From Streptococcus vestibularis (GTDB taxonomy: Bacteria > Bacillota > Bacilli > Lactobacillales > Streptococcaceae): 64,000 nucleotides of DNA. Of this stretch, positions 15,755-26,479 are shown piece after piece (position 1 is the stretch's first letter; every line of letters begins with the position of its first letter). Location: the NCBI GenBank assembly GCA_010604095.1, contig JAABLG010000010.1, forward strand, positions 2,999-66,998, read 5' to 3'. Made by a program: the position numbers and the translations under genes. The notes below the pieces were generated by a model. The model made no database searches and was not told where the DNA came from. It was given only the letters and a program-made list of their open reading frames with translations.

Positions 15755-15779
15755 AACCGGAACGTAATGTCCGATTCTG
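15755..15779 (-). terminator. Terminator of the DUF4649-like gene
   Basis: GAATCGGA and TCCGGTTC pair (one G-T) and are followed by TTTTTTT on the minus strand, immediately after the stop at 15781. Confidence 0.75.
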
Positions 15780-15780
15780 T

Positions 15781-16002
15781 TTATTGGTATTGACTTAAGT
15801 CTAGCTTCATTATGTAGAAATAGAGTTCACCGTAAGGTCCCTTAAAGTCAATATCATGACCATTAATAGTTACCTTGGTTACTGGTGTTGAATCAGGAAG
15901 TTCAATCCAACAGGCCTGCTGCGCTCGTACAAACTCATTGTAATTTTCATAAGAAACATGTTTTTCTTGCTTAGCTGTATTTAGATAAGTGACTTCAATC
16001 AT
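15781..16002 (-). CDS. Small DUF4649-like protein
   Basis: 73 residues beginning MIEVTYLNTAKQEKHVSYEN and ending YFYIMKLDLSQYQ. There is no membrane segment or signal. AAAGGAGG stands 7-8 bases before the ATG, and a terminator follows, so it is a genuine small gene. The pattern resembles the streptococcal DUF4649 family, which has no known function; this match is from memory. Confidence 0.7.
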   Translation of the reverse strand: MIEVTYLNTAKQEKHVSYENYNEFVRAQQACWIELPDSTPVTKVTINGHDIDFKGPYGELYFYIMKLDLSQYQ

Positions 16003-16094
16003 AGATAGACCTCCTTTATTTAACTTCTAGCTTACGCTTCTAGGAGGGCAAAGTCAACTTTGACGACTTGAAATAAAAGCTTACAAGAGCATAC

Positions 16095-16130
16095 AAATAG
16101 CCCTCCTGTCATTTGACAGGAGAGCTATTT
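16095..16130 (-). terminator. Long hairpin downstream of the fibril-protein gene
   Basis: A 17-bp stem with one mismatch (16095-16111 with 16114-16130) lies 48 bp after the stop codon. The T run is better on the plus strand (CTATTTTTGC), so it may work in both directions. Confidence 0.6.
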
Positions 16131-16178
16131 TTGCTTTGACTTCGAAAAACCTTGATATCTTTACGAACAAAGCTTATT

Positions 16179-19100
16179 TTAGCGTTTACGACGTTTAGTG
16201 CCGTAAAGTCCAAATCCTGCAAGAAGACTTGCTAAACCAAAGATTGCAAGGTTTGAATCTTCACTACCAGTTTTTGGAAGTTGAGCATTTTCATCAGTTG
16301 GATTGATGAAGCTTGCTTCTTCTTTTGTTTCTGGAAGAACAGATTCTTCTGGTTTTGCTTGTGGAGTTGGCTGTGGCTCTGGTGTCGGTGTTGAATCCGG
16401 CACTGGTGTTGGAGTCACGGTCTTCTTGTAGATGTGTTGGGTATTACCATATTCATCTACAACTGTCTTCACAAATTCATAACCTGGAATGTCTTTCTTA
16501 GGTTGTTGGCCTTCTTCTGTTGGGTAACCTGGAATTGGAGTGCCTTTTTCGTCCACATAAGAAGTTGTCACTTTTTCGTAGACGTGTTCGAAATCACCAT
16601 TTGGCAATTTCTTGGTTTCGACGAAGCGGTAACCAGAAATCTCAGCTTTTGGTTGTTCACCATCAAGAGCCGGATATCCTGGGATTTCCTTGCCTTCTTT
16701 GTCCACAAACTTAGTGATTGGACGTACAGTTGGTGTGTAGGTTGCAGAAGCTTTGGTTCCATTCACATCTTCACGAACCACTGTTACTGCTGGTGCAGTT
16801 CCTGTGAATTCAGCTTCTGGTGTGAAGGTTACAGTACCGTCTGCTGCTACTGTGTAGGTACCAACACCTGGGATAGTCTTGGTTGTTGAGCCATCGTCAA
16901 AGGTTGCTGGAACCTTGTCATTCATTGGAACACGGCTATCGCCTTCGGTAAAGACTGGTTTACCTGTTTGGGTTTGGCCCTTGTTTCCAATTGAAGTTGT
17001 AGATTCTGCTGTTGGAGTTACTGGTGTCACAGTTGGGGTGTAAGTTGCAGTTACTGGAGTACCGTTCTTATCAACACGTTTGACGGTCACGCCAGTTCCA
17101 GTTCCTGTGAATGATTTTTCTGGAACGAAGGTAACGGTTCCGTCTGGAGCTACTGTATAAGTTCCTTCACCTGGAATGGTCTTCGTAGTTGAACCATCTT
17201 CAAAGGTTGCTGGCACGTCATCATCCATTGGGATTGCAGGGTTACCAGGTGTGAAGATTGGTTTACCACTTTGTGTTTGACCTTGGATGTCTGTAGATGT
17301 TGCAGGATCAGCAGTTGGTACAACAGGCGTAATCTTAGGTGTATAAGTTGTTTCAGTTGGTGTGCCATTTGTATCTTTAGCTTGTACCTTAACTGGAACC
17401 ACTTCTCCTGAGTAAGATTTATCAGTCGGTGTGAAGGTTACAACGCCTGTAGTCTTATCAACTGTGTAAGTACCGATTTCTTTACCTTCTGGTGACTTAG
17501 CAATGACTGAAGCAGCTGGTTGGCCGTTTTCATCAAGGAGAGTAATGGTATCCTTGTCGATTGGGGCAGCAGGATCACCTTCGGTGAAGGTTACAGTTCC
17601 CGTTTGAACAACACCTTGAGGACCAGTTGATTCTGCTGGTGTCGCTGTTGGTGTCACAGGAGTCACAGTTGGGGTGTAGGTTGCAGTAACTGGGGTACCG
17701 TTCTTATCCACACGTTTAACTGTTACACCTGTACCTGTTCCGGTGAATGATTTTTCTGGAACAAAGGTTACGGTTCCGTCTGGAGCAACTGTGTATGTTC
17801 CTTCACCTGGAACGGTCTTCGTAGTTGAGCCATCTTCAAAGGTTGCTGGAACGTCATCGTTCATTGGTACACGGCTATCGCCTTCAGTGAATTCAGGCTT
17901 ACCAGTTTGAGTCGCACCTTGAATATCTGTAGATGTTGCTGGCTCAGCTGTTGGGGTTACTGGAGTCACAGTTGGTGTGTACTTCGCTGTGATTTCAGTA
18001 CCGTTCTTATCCACACGTTTCACTGTTACGCCTGTTCCAGTTCCGGTGAATGATTTTTCTGGGACGAAGGTTACAGTTCCATCTGGAGAAACAGTGTAGG
18101 TTCCTTCACCAGGAATGGTCTTCGTAATTGAGCCATCTTCGAAGGTCGCTGGAGTATCTTCATCAATTGGAACATTTGGATTTCCTTCCGTGAAGGTTGG
18201 TTTACCAGATTGTGTTTGACCTTGGATATCTGTCGATGTAGCATCTTCAGAAGTTGGAACAACCGGAGTAATCTTCGGTGTATAAGTTGTTTCAACTGTA
18301 GTTCCATTGGCATCAGCTGCTTGAACCTTAACTGGGACAACATCACCTGAATAAGATTTATCTGTCGGTGTGAAAGTCACTACACCTGTATCTTTATCAA
18401 CGGTGTATGTACCGATCACGTCACCTGCTGGTGATTTCGCTTCTACTGATGCTGCTGGTTGACCATTTTCATCAAGAAGAGTAATCGAATCCTTGTTAAT
18501 TGGAGCTACTTCATCACCTTCTGTGAAGGTTACAGTTCCAGTTTGAACAAGACCTTGAGGTCCAGTAGATTCAGCTGGTGTCGCTGTCGGTGTCACTGGA
18601 GTTACGGTTGGTGTGTAAGTTGCAGAGGCTTTAGTTCCGTTCTTATCTTCACGAACAACCGTTACGGCTGGCGCTTTACCTATGAATGATTTCTCAGGAA
18701 CAAAAGTTACAGTTCCGTCTGCTGCTACTGTGTAAGTACCAACGCCATCTACTGTCTTGGTAGTTAAGCCATCGTCAAATGTTGCTGGAACATCATCGTT
18801 CATTGGTACACGGCTGTCACCTTCAGTAAATTCAGGCTTACCTGTTTGAGTTTGACCTTGCTTACCTGTTGTTTCAACTGGTGTCGCTGTTGGAGTTACT
18901 GGAGTAACAGTTGGCGTGTAAGTTGCTGAAGCTTTGGTTCCGTTCTTATCTTCGCGAACAACCGTCACTGCTGGTGCAGTTCCAGTAAATGTTTTCTCAG
19001 GTACGAAGGTTACGGTTCCATCTGCTGCTACTGTGTAGGTACCAACGCCGTCTACTGTCTTGGTAGTTGAGCCATCATCAAATGTTGCTGGAACATCATC

Positions 19101-22100
19101 GTTCATTGGCACACGGCTGTCGCCTTCAGTAAATACAGGTTTACCAGTTTGTGTAGCACCTTGAATATCTGTAGTTTCAACTGGTGTCGCTGTCGGTGTT
19201 ACTGGAGTCACAGTTGGTGTATAAGTTGCAGAAGCTTTGGTTCCGTTCTTATCTTCACGAACAACCATCACTGCTGGAGCAGTTCCGACGAATGATTTCT
19301 CAGGTACGAAGGTTACGGTTCCGTCTGCTGCTACTGTGTAGGTACCAACGCCATCTACTGTCTTGGTAGTTGAGCCATCGTCAAAGGTTGCTGGAACGGT
19401 ATCGTCCATCGGCACACGGCTATCGCCTTCAGTAAAGACTGGCTTACCAGTTTGAGTAGCTCCTTGGATATCTGTAGATGTTGTAGGTTCAGCAGTAGGT
19501 ACCACCGGCGTAATCTTAGGTGTGTAAGTTGTCTCTACTGTTGTTCCATTTGTATCAGCTGCTCGCACTTTCGCAGGAACTACGTCACCTGAATAAGATT
19601 TATCCGTTGGTGTGAAGGTCACCACACCTGTTTCTTTATCAACGGTGTAGGTACCAATAACATCACCTGCTGGTGATTTGGCATCTACTGAAGCAGCTGG
19701 TTGACCATTTTCATCAAGAAGGGTAATAGAATCCTTGTTGATTGGGGCAACTGGATCACCTTCTGTGAAGGTTACTGTACCCATTTGAACCAAACCTTGA
19801 GGTCCAGTAGATTCAGCTGGAGTCGCTGTTGGAGTTACTGGAGTAACGGTTGGTGTGTAGGTTGCAGAAGCCTTGGTTCCGTTCATATCTTTACGCACAA
19901 CAGTCACTGCTGGGGCTTCGCCGGTAAATGATTTTTCTGGAACAAAGGTTACAGTTCCGTCAGAAGCGACTGTGTAGGTACCTACGTTTGGAACTGTTTT
20001 AGTTGTTGTCTCATCATCAAATGTTGCTGGAACATCGTCGTTCATTGGCACACGACTATTACCTTCAGTAAATTCAGGCTTACCTGTTTGGGTTTGACCT
20101 TGCTTACCAGTAGAAGTTGCTGGCTCTGCAGTTGGCTTAACTGGTGTAACTGTTGGTGTGTACGTCGCTTGCGCCTTGGTTCCATTCATGTCTTCACGGA
20201 CAACGGTTACTGCTGGAGCTGTACCAGTAAATGATTTTTCTGGAACAAAGGTTACAGTACCATCTGATGCTACAGTGTAGGTACCAATGTTTGGAATTGT
20301 CTTAGTTTTTGTACCATCGTCAAATGTCGCTGGTACAGCTTCATTGATGGCTACTGTTTTATCAACGCCATCAACGTTTACTGTTCCACCTTGGAATTCA
20401 GGTTTGCCTTTTTGAGTCGCACCTTGAATGTCAGTGGTTTCAGCTGGCGTTGCTGTAGGTGTCACTGGAACGATTTCTGGTGTGTAAGTTGTATCAACTT
20501 TAATACCATTTGAACTTTCAGCTTGGACCTTAGCTGGTGTCACAGCACCTGTGTAGGATTTATCAATCGGTGTGAAGGTTACTGTCCCAGTTACCGAATC
20601 AATTGAGAAGTTACCAATCACGGTTGTGCCGTCTGCCGCATATGCTGGCGTCGCTGAAACTTCGTTGCCATCTTTATCCAAGAGTTTGTAGCTATTGTCC
20701 TTAATAGTAATAGCCTTGTCTTGACCGTTGACTTGGACAGTTGTGCCTGCAAAGGTTGGAGTGCCTGTTTGTGTGGCACCTTGAATATCCTTAGATTTAG
20801 CCGGTTGAGCTGTTGGAACAGCTGCTACAACTGTTGGTGTGTATGTCGCGTCAGATGTGATCGTTGCGGTCTTACCGTTTTCATTTGTAATAGTTGCAGT
20901 TGCTTGGACCGTTACACCTTTAGCGGTTCCGACAAAGTCTTTTTCAGGTGTGAAGGTTACAGCCCCTGTAGTTGGATCAATGGTGTAAGAGCCTTCTCCC
21001 GCTACAGTTACAGTTGCATCATCAGTCGGTTGACCAGTTGTTGGATCCACCAATTTCTTGCTTGTGATTTGAGCTGTTTTGTCACTGCTCAAGGCAAAAG
21101 TTGGTGTTTCTGTCTGTGGAACGTTTTGAACGTCTTCAGATACTTTATTAGTTGGTGTTACAGTTACTGGATTAACTGTCGGCGTATAAGTTGCTGAAGC
21201 TTTAGTACCGTTCATATCTTCACGCACAACAGTCACTGCTGGTGCTGTACCAGTGAAGCTTGGTTCTGGAACAAAGGTTACCGTACCATCCGTCGCTACT
21301 GTGTAAGTACCGACGCCGTCAACTGTCTTAGTTTTTGATCCATCGTCAAAGGTTGCAGGAACAGCATCATTCATAGGTACACGGCTATTTCCAGCAGTAA
21401 ATTCAGGTTTACCGGTTTGTGTAGCTCCCTGAACGTCTTCTGAAACTGCTGGTGTAGCACTTGGTACTACTGGTGTAACTGTCGGTGTGTACTTAGCTGT
21501 TACAGCCGTACCATTCTTATCGACACGTTTCACAGTCACGCCTTCAGGTGTACCAACATATGTTGGTAGTGGCTTGAAAGTCACCGTTCCGTCAGCAGCT
21601 ACTGTATAAGTACCAACACCATCAACTGTCTTCGTTTTTGAACCATCTTCGAAAGTCGCTGGTGTGTCATCATCCATCGGCACACGGCTATCACCTTCGG
21701 TAAAGGTTGGTTTACCTGTTTGTGTCGCACCTTGAATATCTGTAGATGTTGCATCTTCTGCAGTTGGAACAACTGGTGTAATCTTAGGTGTATAAGTTGT
21801 TTCTACAGTTGTTCCATTAGTATCTGCAGCTCGAACTTTAACAGGAACCACTTCACCTGAGTAAGATTTATCACTTGGTGTGAATGTCACCACTGAAGTA
21901 ATCTTATCTACCGTAAATGTACCAATAATTACACCTGCCGGTGATTTTGCAAATACTGCCGCAGCTGGCTGACCGTTTTCATCAAGAAGGGTAATGGTAT
22001 TTTTGTCGATTGGTGCGACAGGATCACCTTCTGTGAAGGTTACTGTTCCCGTTTGAACTACACCTTGAGGACCTGTTGATTCTGCTGGTGTCGCAGTTGG

Positions 22101-25100
22101 TGTCACAGGAGTGACAGTTGGTGTGTAAGTCGCTGAAGCTTTTGTTCCATTCATGTCTTCACGCACAACAGTCACTGCTGGGGCTTCGCCAGTAAATGAT
22201 TTTTCTGGAGCGAAGGTTACCGTACCATCTGAAGCTACTGTGTAAGTACCAACATTTGGAACTGTCTTCGTCGTTGAACCATCATCAAAGGTTGCAGCAA
22301 CCCTATCGTTCATTGGTACACGGCTATTACCTTCAGTGAAGACTGGTTTGCCTGTTTGTTCTTGACCTTGCTTACCAGTTGAAGTTGCTGGATCCGCAGT
22401 AGGCTTAACTGGTGTAACTGTAGGTGTGTATGTCGCTTGCGCTCTGGTTCCGTTCATATCTTCACGTACAACAGTCACCGCTGGTGCAGTTCCGACAAAT
22501 GATTTTTCTGGAACGAAAGTTACTGTTCCGTCTGCTGCTACTGTGTAAGTACCTACGTTTGGAATTGTCTTAGTTTTTGTACCATCGTCAAATGTCGCTG
22601 GTACAGCTTCATTGATTGCTACTGTCTTATCAACGCCATCAACGTTTACTGTTCCACCTTGGAATTCAGGTTTGCCTGTTTGTGTGGCACCTTGGATATC
22701 AGTTGACTCAGCTGGTGTTGCGGTTGGACTTACTGGAACGATTTCTGGTGTGTAGGTTGTAGCCACCTTGATACCATTCGAGCTTTCAGCTTGAACCTTA
22801 GCCGGTGTAACAGCACCTGTATATGATTTATCAGTCGGTGTGAAGGTTACTGTTCCAGTTGCTGGATCAATTGAGAAGTTACCGATTTCAGTTGTACCGT
22901 CTGCTGCATATGCTGGGGTTGTACCGGTTACTTCGTTCCCATCTTTATCCAAGAGTTTGTAGCTATTGTCTTTGATGGTAATAGCCTTATCTTGACCGTT
23001 GACTTGAACAGTTGTGCCAGCAAAGGTTGGCGTACCAGTTTGCGTAGCACCTTGAATATCCTTAGATTTAGCAGATTGAGCTGTTGGAACAGCTGCTACA
23101 ACTGTTGGTGTGTGAGTCGCATCCGATGTGATTGTTGCAGTCTTACCGTTTTCATTAGTAATGGTTGCAGTTGCTTGAACGGTCACGCCCTTAGCAGTTC
23201 CGACAAAATCTTTTTCTGGAGTAAATGTAACTGCTCCAGTCGTTGGATCGATAGTATAGCTACCTTCTCCCGCTACAGTTACAGTTGCATCATCAGTCGG
23301 TTGACCAGTTGTTGGATCCACCAATTTCTTGCTTGTGATTTGAGCTGTCTTGTCATTACTTAAATCAAAGGTTGGTGTTTGTGTTTGAGGAACGTTCTGA
23401 ACATCTGCAGAAACTTTATTTGTAGGAGTAGCCGTAATTGGTGTTACTGTTGGAGTGTACTTAGCAGTCGCTGTCTTAACGTACTCATCACGAATCGTAC
23501 CATCTTTATCTCGTCCAACAGGAGCAGACAAGGTCACCGTTACGCCATTCGCACTGCCTGTAAAACCAGGTTCTGGAACGAAGGTCACTTTACCAGTCGT
23601 ATCATCGATAGTGTAAGTTCCTTCTCCTGCTACCGTAACAGAAAGCGCATTTGTCGGTTGACCAGTTGCTGGGTCTACCAATTTAGCAGGATATAACGCA
23701 CTTGGAGTGATAGCAACCTTATTACCATCTAGGTTAGTTCCTACTACGTTAAAGGTTGGTGTACCAGTTTGGGTTGCTCCTTGCACATCGGTAGACGTCT
23801 TGCTTTCGCCTTCAATATCTTTCGGAGTAACCGTTGGGATGTAAAGACCGTCCATGGTATTGATGGCCGTATCGACATTAGCTTCCATGTCAGGGAATTT
23901 AGTAGACCAACCTGTATCATAGCCATTGGTATCTGTACGGCGGATCGAAATACCATCCGCTGTTCCTAGGAAGTGATCTTCAGGAATGAACTCAACATCC
24001 ACTGAAGTCCCGTTTGGAGTGATCTTATATTTCCCTTGACCAGCCACAGCATAATAGCCATCTGCTCCAGGTGTTACGACTTGACCAGTACGGTTGTCCA
24101 CTATCTGAGGAGCAACAGTTTCGTCAATCTGAGCTACAGCTGTACGGCTATACTTGTAGAGACCACGAGCCGTAAAGGCAACCGTTGCCGTTTGTTTTTC
24201 GCCTTGAAGGCCAGACGTTGCTTTGACTTCACCTTTTGGTGGGTGAGTAACCTGAGTTCTGAAGTCTTCGACTTCCCCTGAGAAAGCCATTCCTGTAGGT
24301 TTTTCGATTTGATCAGCATCCTTAGCAATCCGGACACGTACACCTAGTTCATTGACACTAGGATCGATATAGGTTTTGCTCTTGGTGAATCTTAGAGTAA
24401 CAGAACCATCCTTGGTAATAGTAGCCAAGTCAGAGCGTTCATCTTCATCAAAGGTGCCGTTTTGGTTAAAGTCAATCCAACCATAAATATTGGCTTGAGG
24501 CGCCCCATCTGTATGAGCTTCAAGAGTGATGGTGTAGTTCCCTGGATGCGTACGATCCATCTTGATCATCTCATTGGTTGTCCCTTTGAGGTCAGCTGGG
24601 AGCAATTGATCAACTCCTTCATCAGCTGTCGTTGCCTTGTCATCACCAAACCAATCAAGTGCATTGTTTTCATCCATATCTGGGCTCAAGTGACCAAGAT
24701 AAGGTTGGTTGACTTTTTTACTTGTGATCCCATCAACGGTTGCGATAGAGTGGATAGCCTTACCATAAGACTCTGGTGCATCCCCTTCATCAAGCGGGAA
24801 AAATCCAAACATAGCGGACTGTTTCCCACCTGAGACGATATAAAGACCAATCTCAGAAGCCCCCTTGGTCATAACAAGGGGAACAGCAACATCACTTGAA
24901 GAAATATTTGGCCCGAACACTCCTGTTCCGAGACCCCCAGTTGTTAAATCGGCACTTCCAAAGTACTTCCAAGCAACCGCTTTTTTATCCGGTCCGACTT
25001 GATTTGAACGTCGAAGTTGGTCAAGGTTCGTCCTATAGAGATTCATGCCATTTATATTAGTGGAAGGGCTTGAACCAAATAAATTGTCTGTATTTTGTGG

Positions 25101-26447
25101 AATATAAGTTTTCGTATTTTTATTATTGTTCTTTAACCATTCCCCAATGTGTTGCCAACCTTCTCCGTTTGTGGTGAACATAACCAATTCACCAGGGTTA
25201 GCGGACTCACCATCCGCCATGACAATGGCAGGTTTGACCACTTTTCCACGGAAGGTCGCAGAAATTTCAAACTGGACCCCAATATTGCCACCGTCAAACT
25301 CGGAACTGATGGTTGTTTTTTTAGTACCAGTATTGATGCCTTCTTTTCGTATTTCTGTCCATTGGTTTTGAGCTTCGGCAATAACTTTGGCTTCTTCACC
25401 AGCACTGAAAGCTGCTTTGGTATAATTTGAAGTAGCCCCATTCACATAACCATTTCTAGCATTGGGGTCATAGGTAGCCTTTTCAGCTTCTGTCGCTCCT
25501 CGGTCTTCCAAGCGCTTTTTGTAGATTTCTGTCGCTTGGAAAGGTTTTAAAGATTTAACTTTGATGGTTACCACATAGCCCGGCATGATTTCTTTGGTAT
25601 AGGTAGACCCTACTTGAAGGGCAAGATTCCCACTCGATGTTGTGGTTGTTCCAGTCCAGTTGGCTGTATCACCAAAGTCCAACCAAGAGATTTGGCTGGC
25701 CAAGTCAGTAGCTTTGATATTTGTTGTGAAACCTGGTTTTGCTTCTTTAGGAGTTGAAGTGGCATCTTGGACATCATCTCCGATGAGGTTTGGATCATTT
25801 GGATCACCAATAGAACGACGACTACGACGTTTGCCAGAAGTTTCAGCTGTCACTACTGGTTGTTCCACTACTGGAGATTCAACCCCTCCAGAAAGGGAGT
25901 TACTACTAGAAGCCTCTACTTCAACATTCACATTTTGCGCTTCAGATGCTGTTGCTGAGGCTTGTGATTCAGAAGTGGCTGCTAAACTAGATGCTGTCGT
26001 TGAAGCGCCAGTCGTGCTACTAGCTACATTCACAGTACCAGCAATACTATTTGAAGATTGTACAGAACTAGCTGATGTCTCCGAAGTAGAAACAGCTGCC
26101 TGAGATGTTGCTTCACTAGAAGCTGGTGTCGTTGATGCTTCAGAGACTATTTGGCTAGCTGTTGAAACAGCTTGAGACTGACTATTTGCCTCAGAACTAG
26201 ATAAAATATTTGCGACTTCCATCGAAGCTTGAGTTGCAACAGTATTTTGAGACTGTGTCCCTTCACTTGCTGCTGCAGTCGTATTGGTCACATCTTCTAC
26301 TTGGGTTTGGTTGCTAGTTTCATCAGCTGAAACTTGGTTTGCAACACCAACCATAACAAGAGTTCCCAACAGAACCGAACAAACTCCTACATTCAATTTA
26401 CGAATCGAAAATCGACTAATTCGATCATTAAATAAATCTTTACCCAC
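16179..26447 (-). CDS. Giant CshA-like LPXTG fibril surface protein
   Basis: A 3422-residue cell-wall-anchored adhesin from a GTG start with a GGAGG site. The YSIRK-type signal (FSIRKLNVGVCSVLLGT, from residue 13) is probably cleaved after A41. A Ser/Thr/Ala-rich region follows (about 42-200), then a basic RRSRRSIGD stretch and a non-repetitive binding region to about residue 740, whose end carries a calcium-type loop (DFNQNGTFDEDER) and the GEVEDF motif. About 23 CshA-type fibril modules of roughly 85-115 residues come next (typical phrases VTPVTPTATPAES, IQGATQTGKPEF, GTYTVAADGTVTFVPE, GTKASATYTPTV). Two short MucBP-like repeats (VDKEGKEIPGYPAL, VDEKGTPIPGYPTEE) and a proline-rich wall spacer lead to LPKTG (3390-3394), a hydrophobic helix and KRRKR. 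Sortase A should anchor it; likely roles are fibrils, co-aggregation and adhesion. Seven modules are duplicated as a block. Confidence 0.95.
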   Translation of the reverse strand: MGKDLFNDRISRFSIRKLNVGVCSVLLGTLVMVGVANQVSADETSNQTQVEDVTNTTAAASEGTQSQNTVATQASMEVANILSSSEANSQSQAVSTASQIVSEASTTPASSEATSQAAVSTSETSASSVQSSNSIAGTVNVASSTTGASTTASSLAATSESQASATASEAQNVNVEVEASSSNSLSGGVESPVVEQPVVTAETSGKRRSRRSIGDPNDPNLIGDDVQDATSTPKEAKPGFTTNIKATDLASQISWLDFGDTANWTGTTTTSSGNLALQVGSTYTKEIMPGYVVTIKVKSLKPFQATEIYKKRLEDRGATEAEKATYDPNARNGYVNGATSNYTKAAFSAGEEAKVIAEAQNQWTEIRKEGINTGTKKTTISSEFDGGNIGVQFEISATFRGKVVKPAIVMADGESANPGELVMFTTNGEGWQHIGEWLKNNNKNTKTYIPQNTDNLFGSSPSTNINGMNLYRTNLDQLRRSNQVGPDKKAVAWKYFGSADLTTGGLGTGVFGPNISSSDVAVPLVMTKGASEIGLYIVSGGKQSAMFGFFPLDEGDAPESYGKAIHSIATVDGITSKKVNQPYLGHLSPDMDENNALDWFGDDKATTADEGVDQLLPADLKGTTNEMIKMDRTHPGNYTITLEAHTDGAPQANIYGWIDFNQNGTFDEDERSDLATITKDGSVTLRFTKSKTYIDPSVNELGVRVRIAKDADQIEKPTGMAFSGEVEDFRTQVTHPPKGEVKATSGLQGEKQTATVAFTARGLYKYSRTAVAQIDETVAPQIVDNRTGQVVTPGADGYYAVAGQGKYKITPNGTSVDVEFIPEDHFLGTADGISIRRTDTNGYDTGWSTKFPDMEANVDTAINTMDGLYIPTVTPKDIEGESKTSTDVQGATQTGTPTFNVVGTNLDGNKVAITPSALYPAKLVDPATGQPTNALSVTVAGEGTYTIDDTTGKVTFVPEPGFTGSANGVTVTLSAPVGRDKDGTIRDEYVKTATAKYTPTVTPITATPTNKVSADVQNVPQTQTPTFDLSNDKTAQITSKKLVDPTTGQPTDDATVTVAGEGSYTIDPTTGAVTFTPEKDFVGTAKGVTVQATATITNENGKTATITSDATHTPTVVAAVPTAQSAKSKDIQGATQTGTPTFAGTTVQVNGQDKAITIKDNSYKLLDKDGNEVTGTTPAYAADGTTEIGNFSIDPATGTVTFTPTDKSYTGAVTPAKVQAESSNGIKVATTYTPEIVPVSPTATPAESTDIQGATQTGKPEFQGGTVNVDGVDKTVAINEAVPATFDDGTKTKTIPNVGTYTVAADGTVTFVPEKSFVGTAPAVTVVREDMNGTRAQATYTPTVTPVKPTADPATSTGKQGQEQTGKPVFTEGNSRVPMNDRVAATFDDGSTTKTVPNVGTYTVASDGTVTFAPEKSFTGEAPAVTVVREDMNGTKASATYTPTVTPVTPTATPAESTGPQGVVQTGTVTFTEGDPVAPIDKNTITLLDENGQPAAAVFAKSPAGVIIGTFTVDKITSVVTFTPSDKSYSGEVVPVKVRAADTNGTTVETTYTPKITPVVPTAEDATSTDIQGATQTGKPTFTEGDSRVPMDDDTPATFEDGSKTKTVDGVGTYTVAADGTVTFKPLPTYVGTPEGVTVKRVDKNGTAVTAKYTPTVTPVVPSATPAVSEDVQGATQTGKPEFTAGNSRVPMNDAVPATFDDGSKTKTVDGVGTYTVATDGTVTFVPEPSFTGTAPAVTVVREDMNGTKASATYTPTVNPVTVTPTNKVSEDVQNVPQTETPTFALSSDKTAQITSKKLVDPTTGQPTDDATVTVAGEGSYTIDPTTGAVTFTPEKDFVGTAKGVTVQATATITNENGKTATITSDATYTPTVVAAVPTAQPAKSKDIQGATQTGTPTFAGTTVQVNGQDKAITIKDNSYKLLDKDGNEVSATPAYAADGTTVIGNFSIDSVTGTVTFTPIDKSYTGAVTPAKVQAESSNGIKVDTTYTPEIVPVTPTATPAETTDIQGATQKGKPEFQGGTVNVDGVDKTVAINEAVPATFDDGTKTKTIPNIGTYTVASDGTVTFVPEKSFTGTAPAVTVVREDMNGTKAQATYTPTVTPVKPTAEPATSTGKQGQTQTGKPEFTEGNSRVPMNDDVPATFDDETTTKTVPNVGTYTVASDGTVTFVPEKSFTGEAPAVTVVRKDMNGTKASATYTPTVTPVTPTATPAESTGPQGLVQMGTVTFTEGDPVAPINKDSITLLDENGQPAASVDAKSPAGDVIGTYTVDKETGVVTFTPTDKSYSGDVVPAKVRAADTNGTTVETTYTPKITPVVPTAEPTTSTDIQGATQTGKPVFTEGDSRVPMDDTVPATFDDGSTTKTVDGVGTYTVAADGTVTFVPEKSFVGTAPAVMVVREDKNGTKASATYTPTVTPVTPTATPVETTDIQGATQTGKPVFTEGDSRVPMNDDVPATFDDGSTTKTVDGVGTYTVAADGTVTFVPEKTFTGTAPAVTVVREDKNGTKASATYTPTVTPVTPTATPVETTGKQGQTQTGKPEFTEGDSRVPMNDDVPATFDDGLTTKTVDGVGTYTVAADGTVTFVPEKSFIGKAPAVTVVREDKNGTKASATYTPTVTPVTPTATPAESTGPQGLVQTGTVTFTEGDEVAPINKDSITLLDENGQPAASVEAKSPAGDVIGTYTVDKDTGVVTFTPTDKSYSGDVVPVKVQAADANGTTVETTYTPKITPVVPTSEDATSTDIQGQTQSGKPTFTEGNPNVPIDEDTPATFEDGSITKTIPGEGTYTVSPDGTVTFVPEKSFTGTGTGVTVKRVDKNGTEITAKYTPTVTPVTPTAEPATSTDIQGATQTGKPEFTEGDSRVPMNDDVPATFEDGSTTKTVPGEGTYTVAPDGTVTFVPEKSFTGTGTGVTVKRVDKNGTPVTATYTPTVTPVTPTATPAESTGPQGVVQTGTVTFTEGDPAAPIDKDTITLLDENGQPAASVIAKSPEGKEIGTYTVDKTTGVVTFTPTDKSYSGEVVPVKVQAKDTNGTPTETTYTPKITPVVPTADPATSTDIQGQTQSGKPIFTPGNPAIPMDDDVPATFEDGSTTKTIPGEGTYTVAPDGTVTFVPEKSFTGTGTGVTVKRVDKNGTPVTATYTPTVTPVTPTAESTTSIGNKGQTQTGKPVFTEGDSRVPMNDKVPATFDDGSTTKTIPGVGTYTVAADGTVTFTPEAEFTGTAPAVTVVREDVNGTKASATYTPTVRPITKFVDKEGKEIPGYPALDGEQPKAEISGYRFVETKKLPNGDFEHVYEKVTTSYVDEKGTPIPGYPTEEGQQPKKDIPGYEFVKTVVDEYGNTQHIYKKTVTPTPVPDSTPTPEPQPTPQAKPEESVLPETKEEASFINPTDENAQLPKTGSEDSNLAIFGLASLLAGFGLYGTKRRKR
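18870..24230 (-). repeat. Higher-order duplication of fibril modules (2271-bp period)
   Basis: Modules 3-9 and 10-16 of the fibril gene occur in the same order. Matching landmarks are offset by 2271 bp (for example 21121 and 23392; 20731 and 23002), that is 757 residues. One later pair differs by 2268 bp, a single-codon change. Within the block the simplest modules repeat every 303 bp (18871, 19174, 19474 region). Confidence 0.85.
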
Positions 26448-26479
26448 TTTGGTAATCCTCCAAATTTATACATTTAAGT

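Noticed and set aside
16740-24230. Regularly spaced repeats that might suggest a CRISPR array
   Set aside because: The repeats are in-frame protein modules of 85-115 residues inside one continuous coding sequence, diverged and without constant short repeats separated by unique spacers.
16313-26103. Many plus-strand and alternate-frame ORFs within the fibril gene
   Set aside because: They are shadows produced by the biased codon use of the repeat modules; none has a start signal or a sensible protein.
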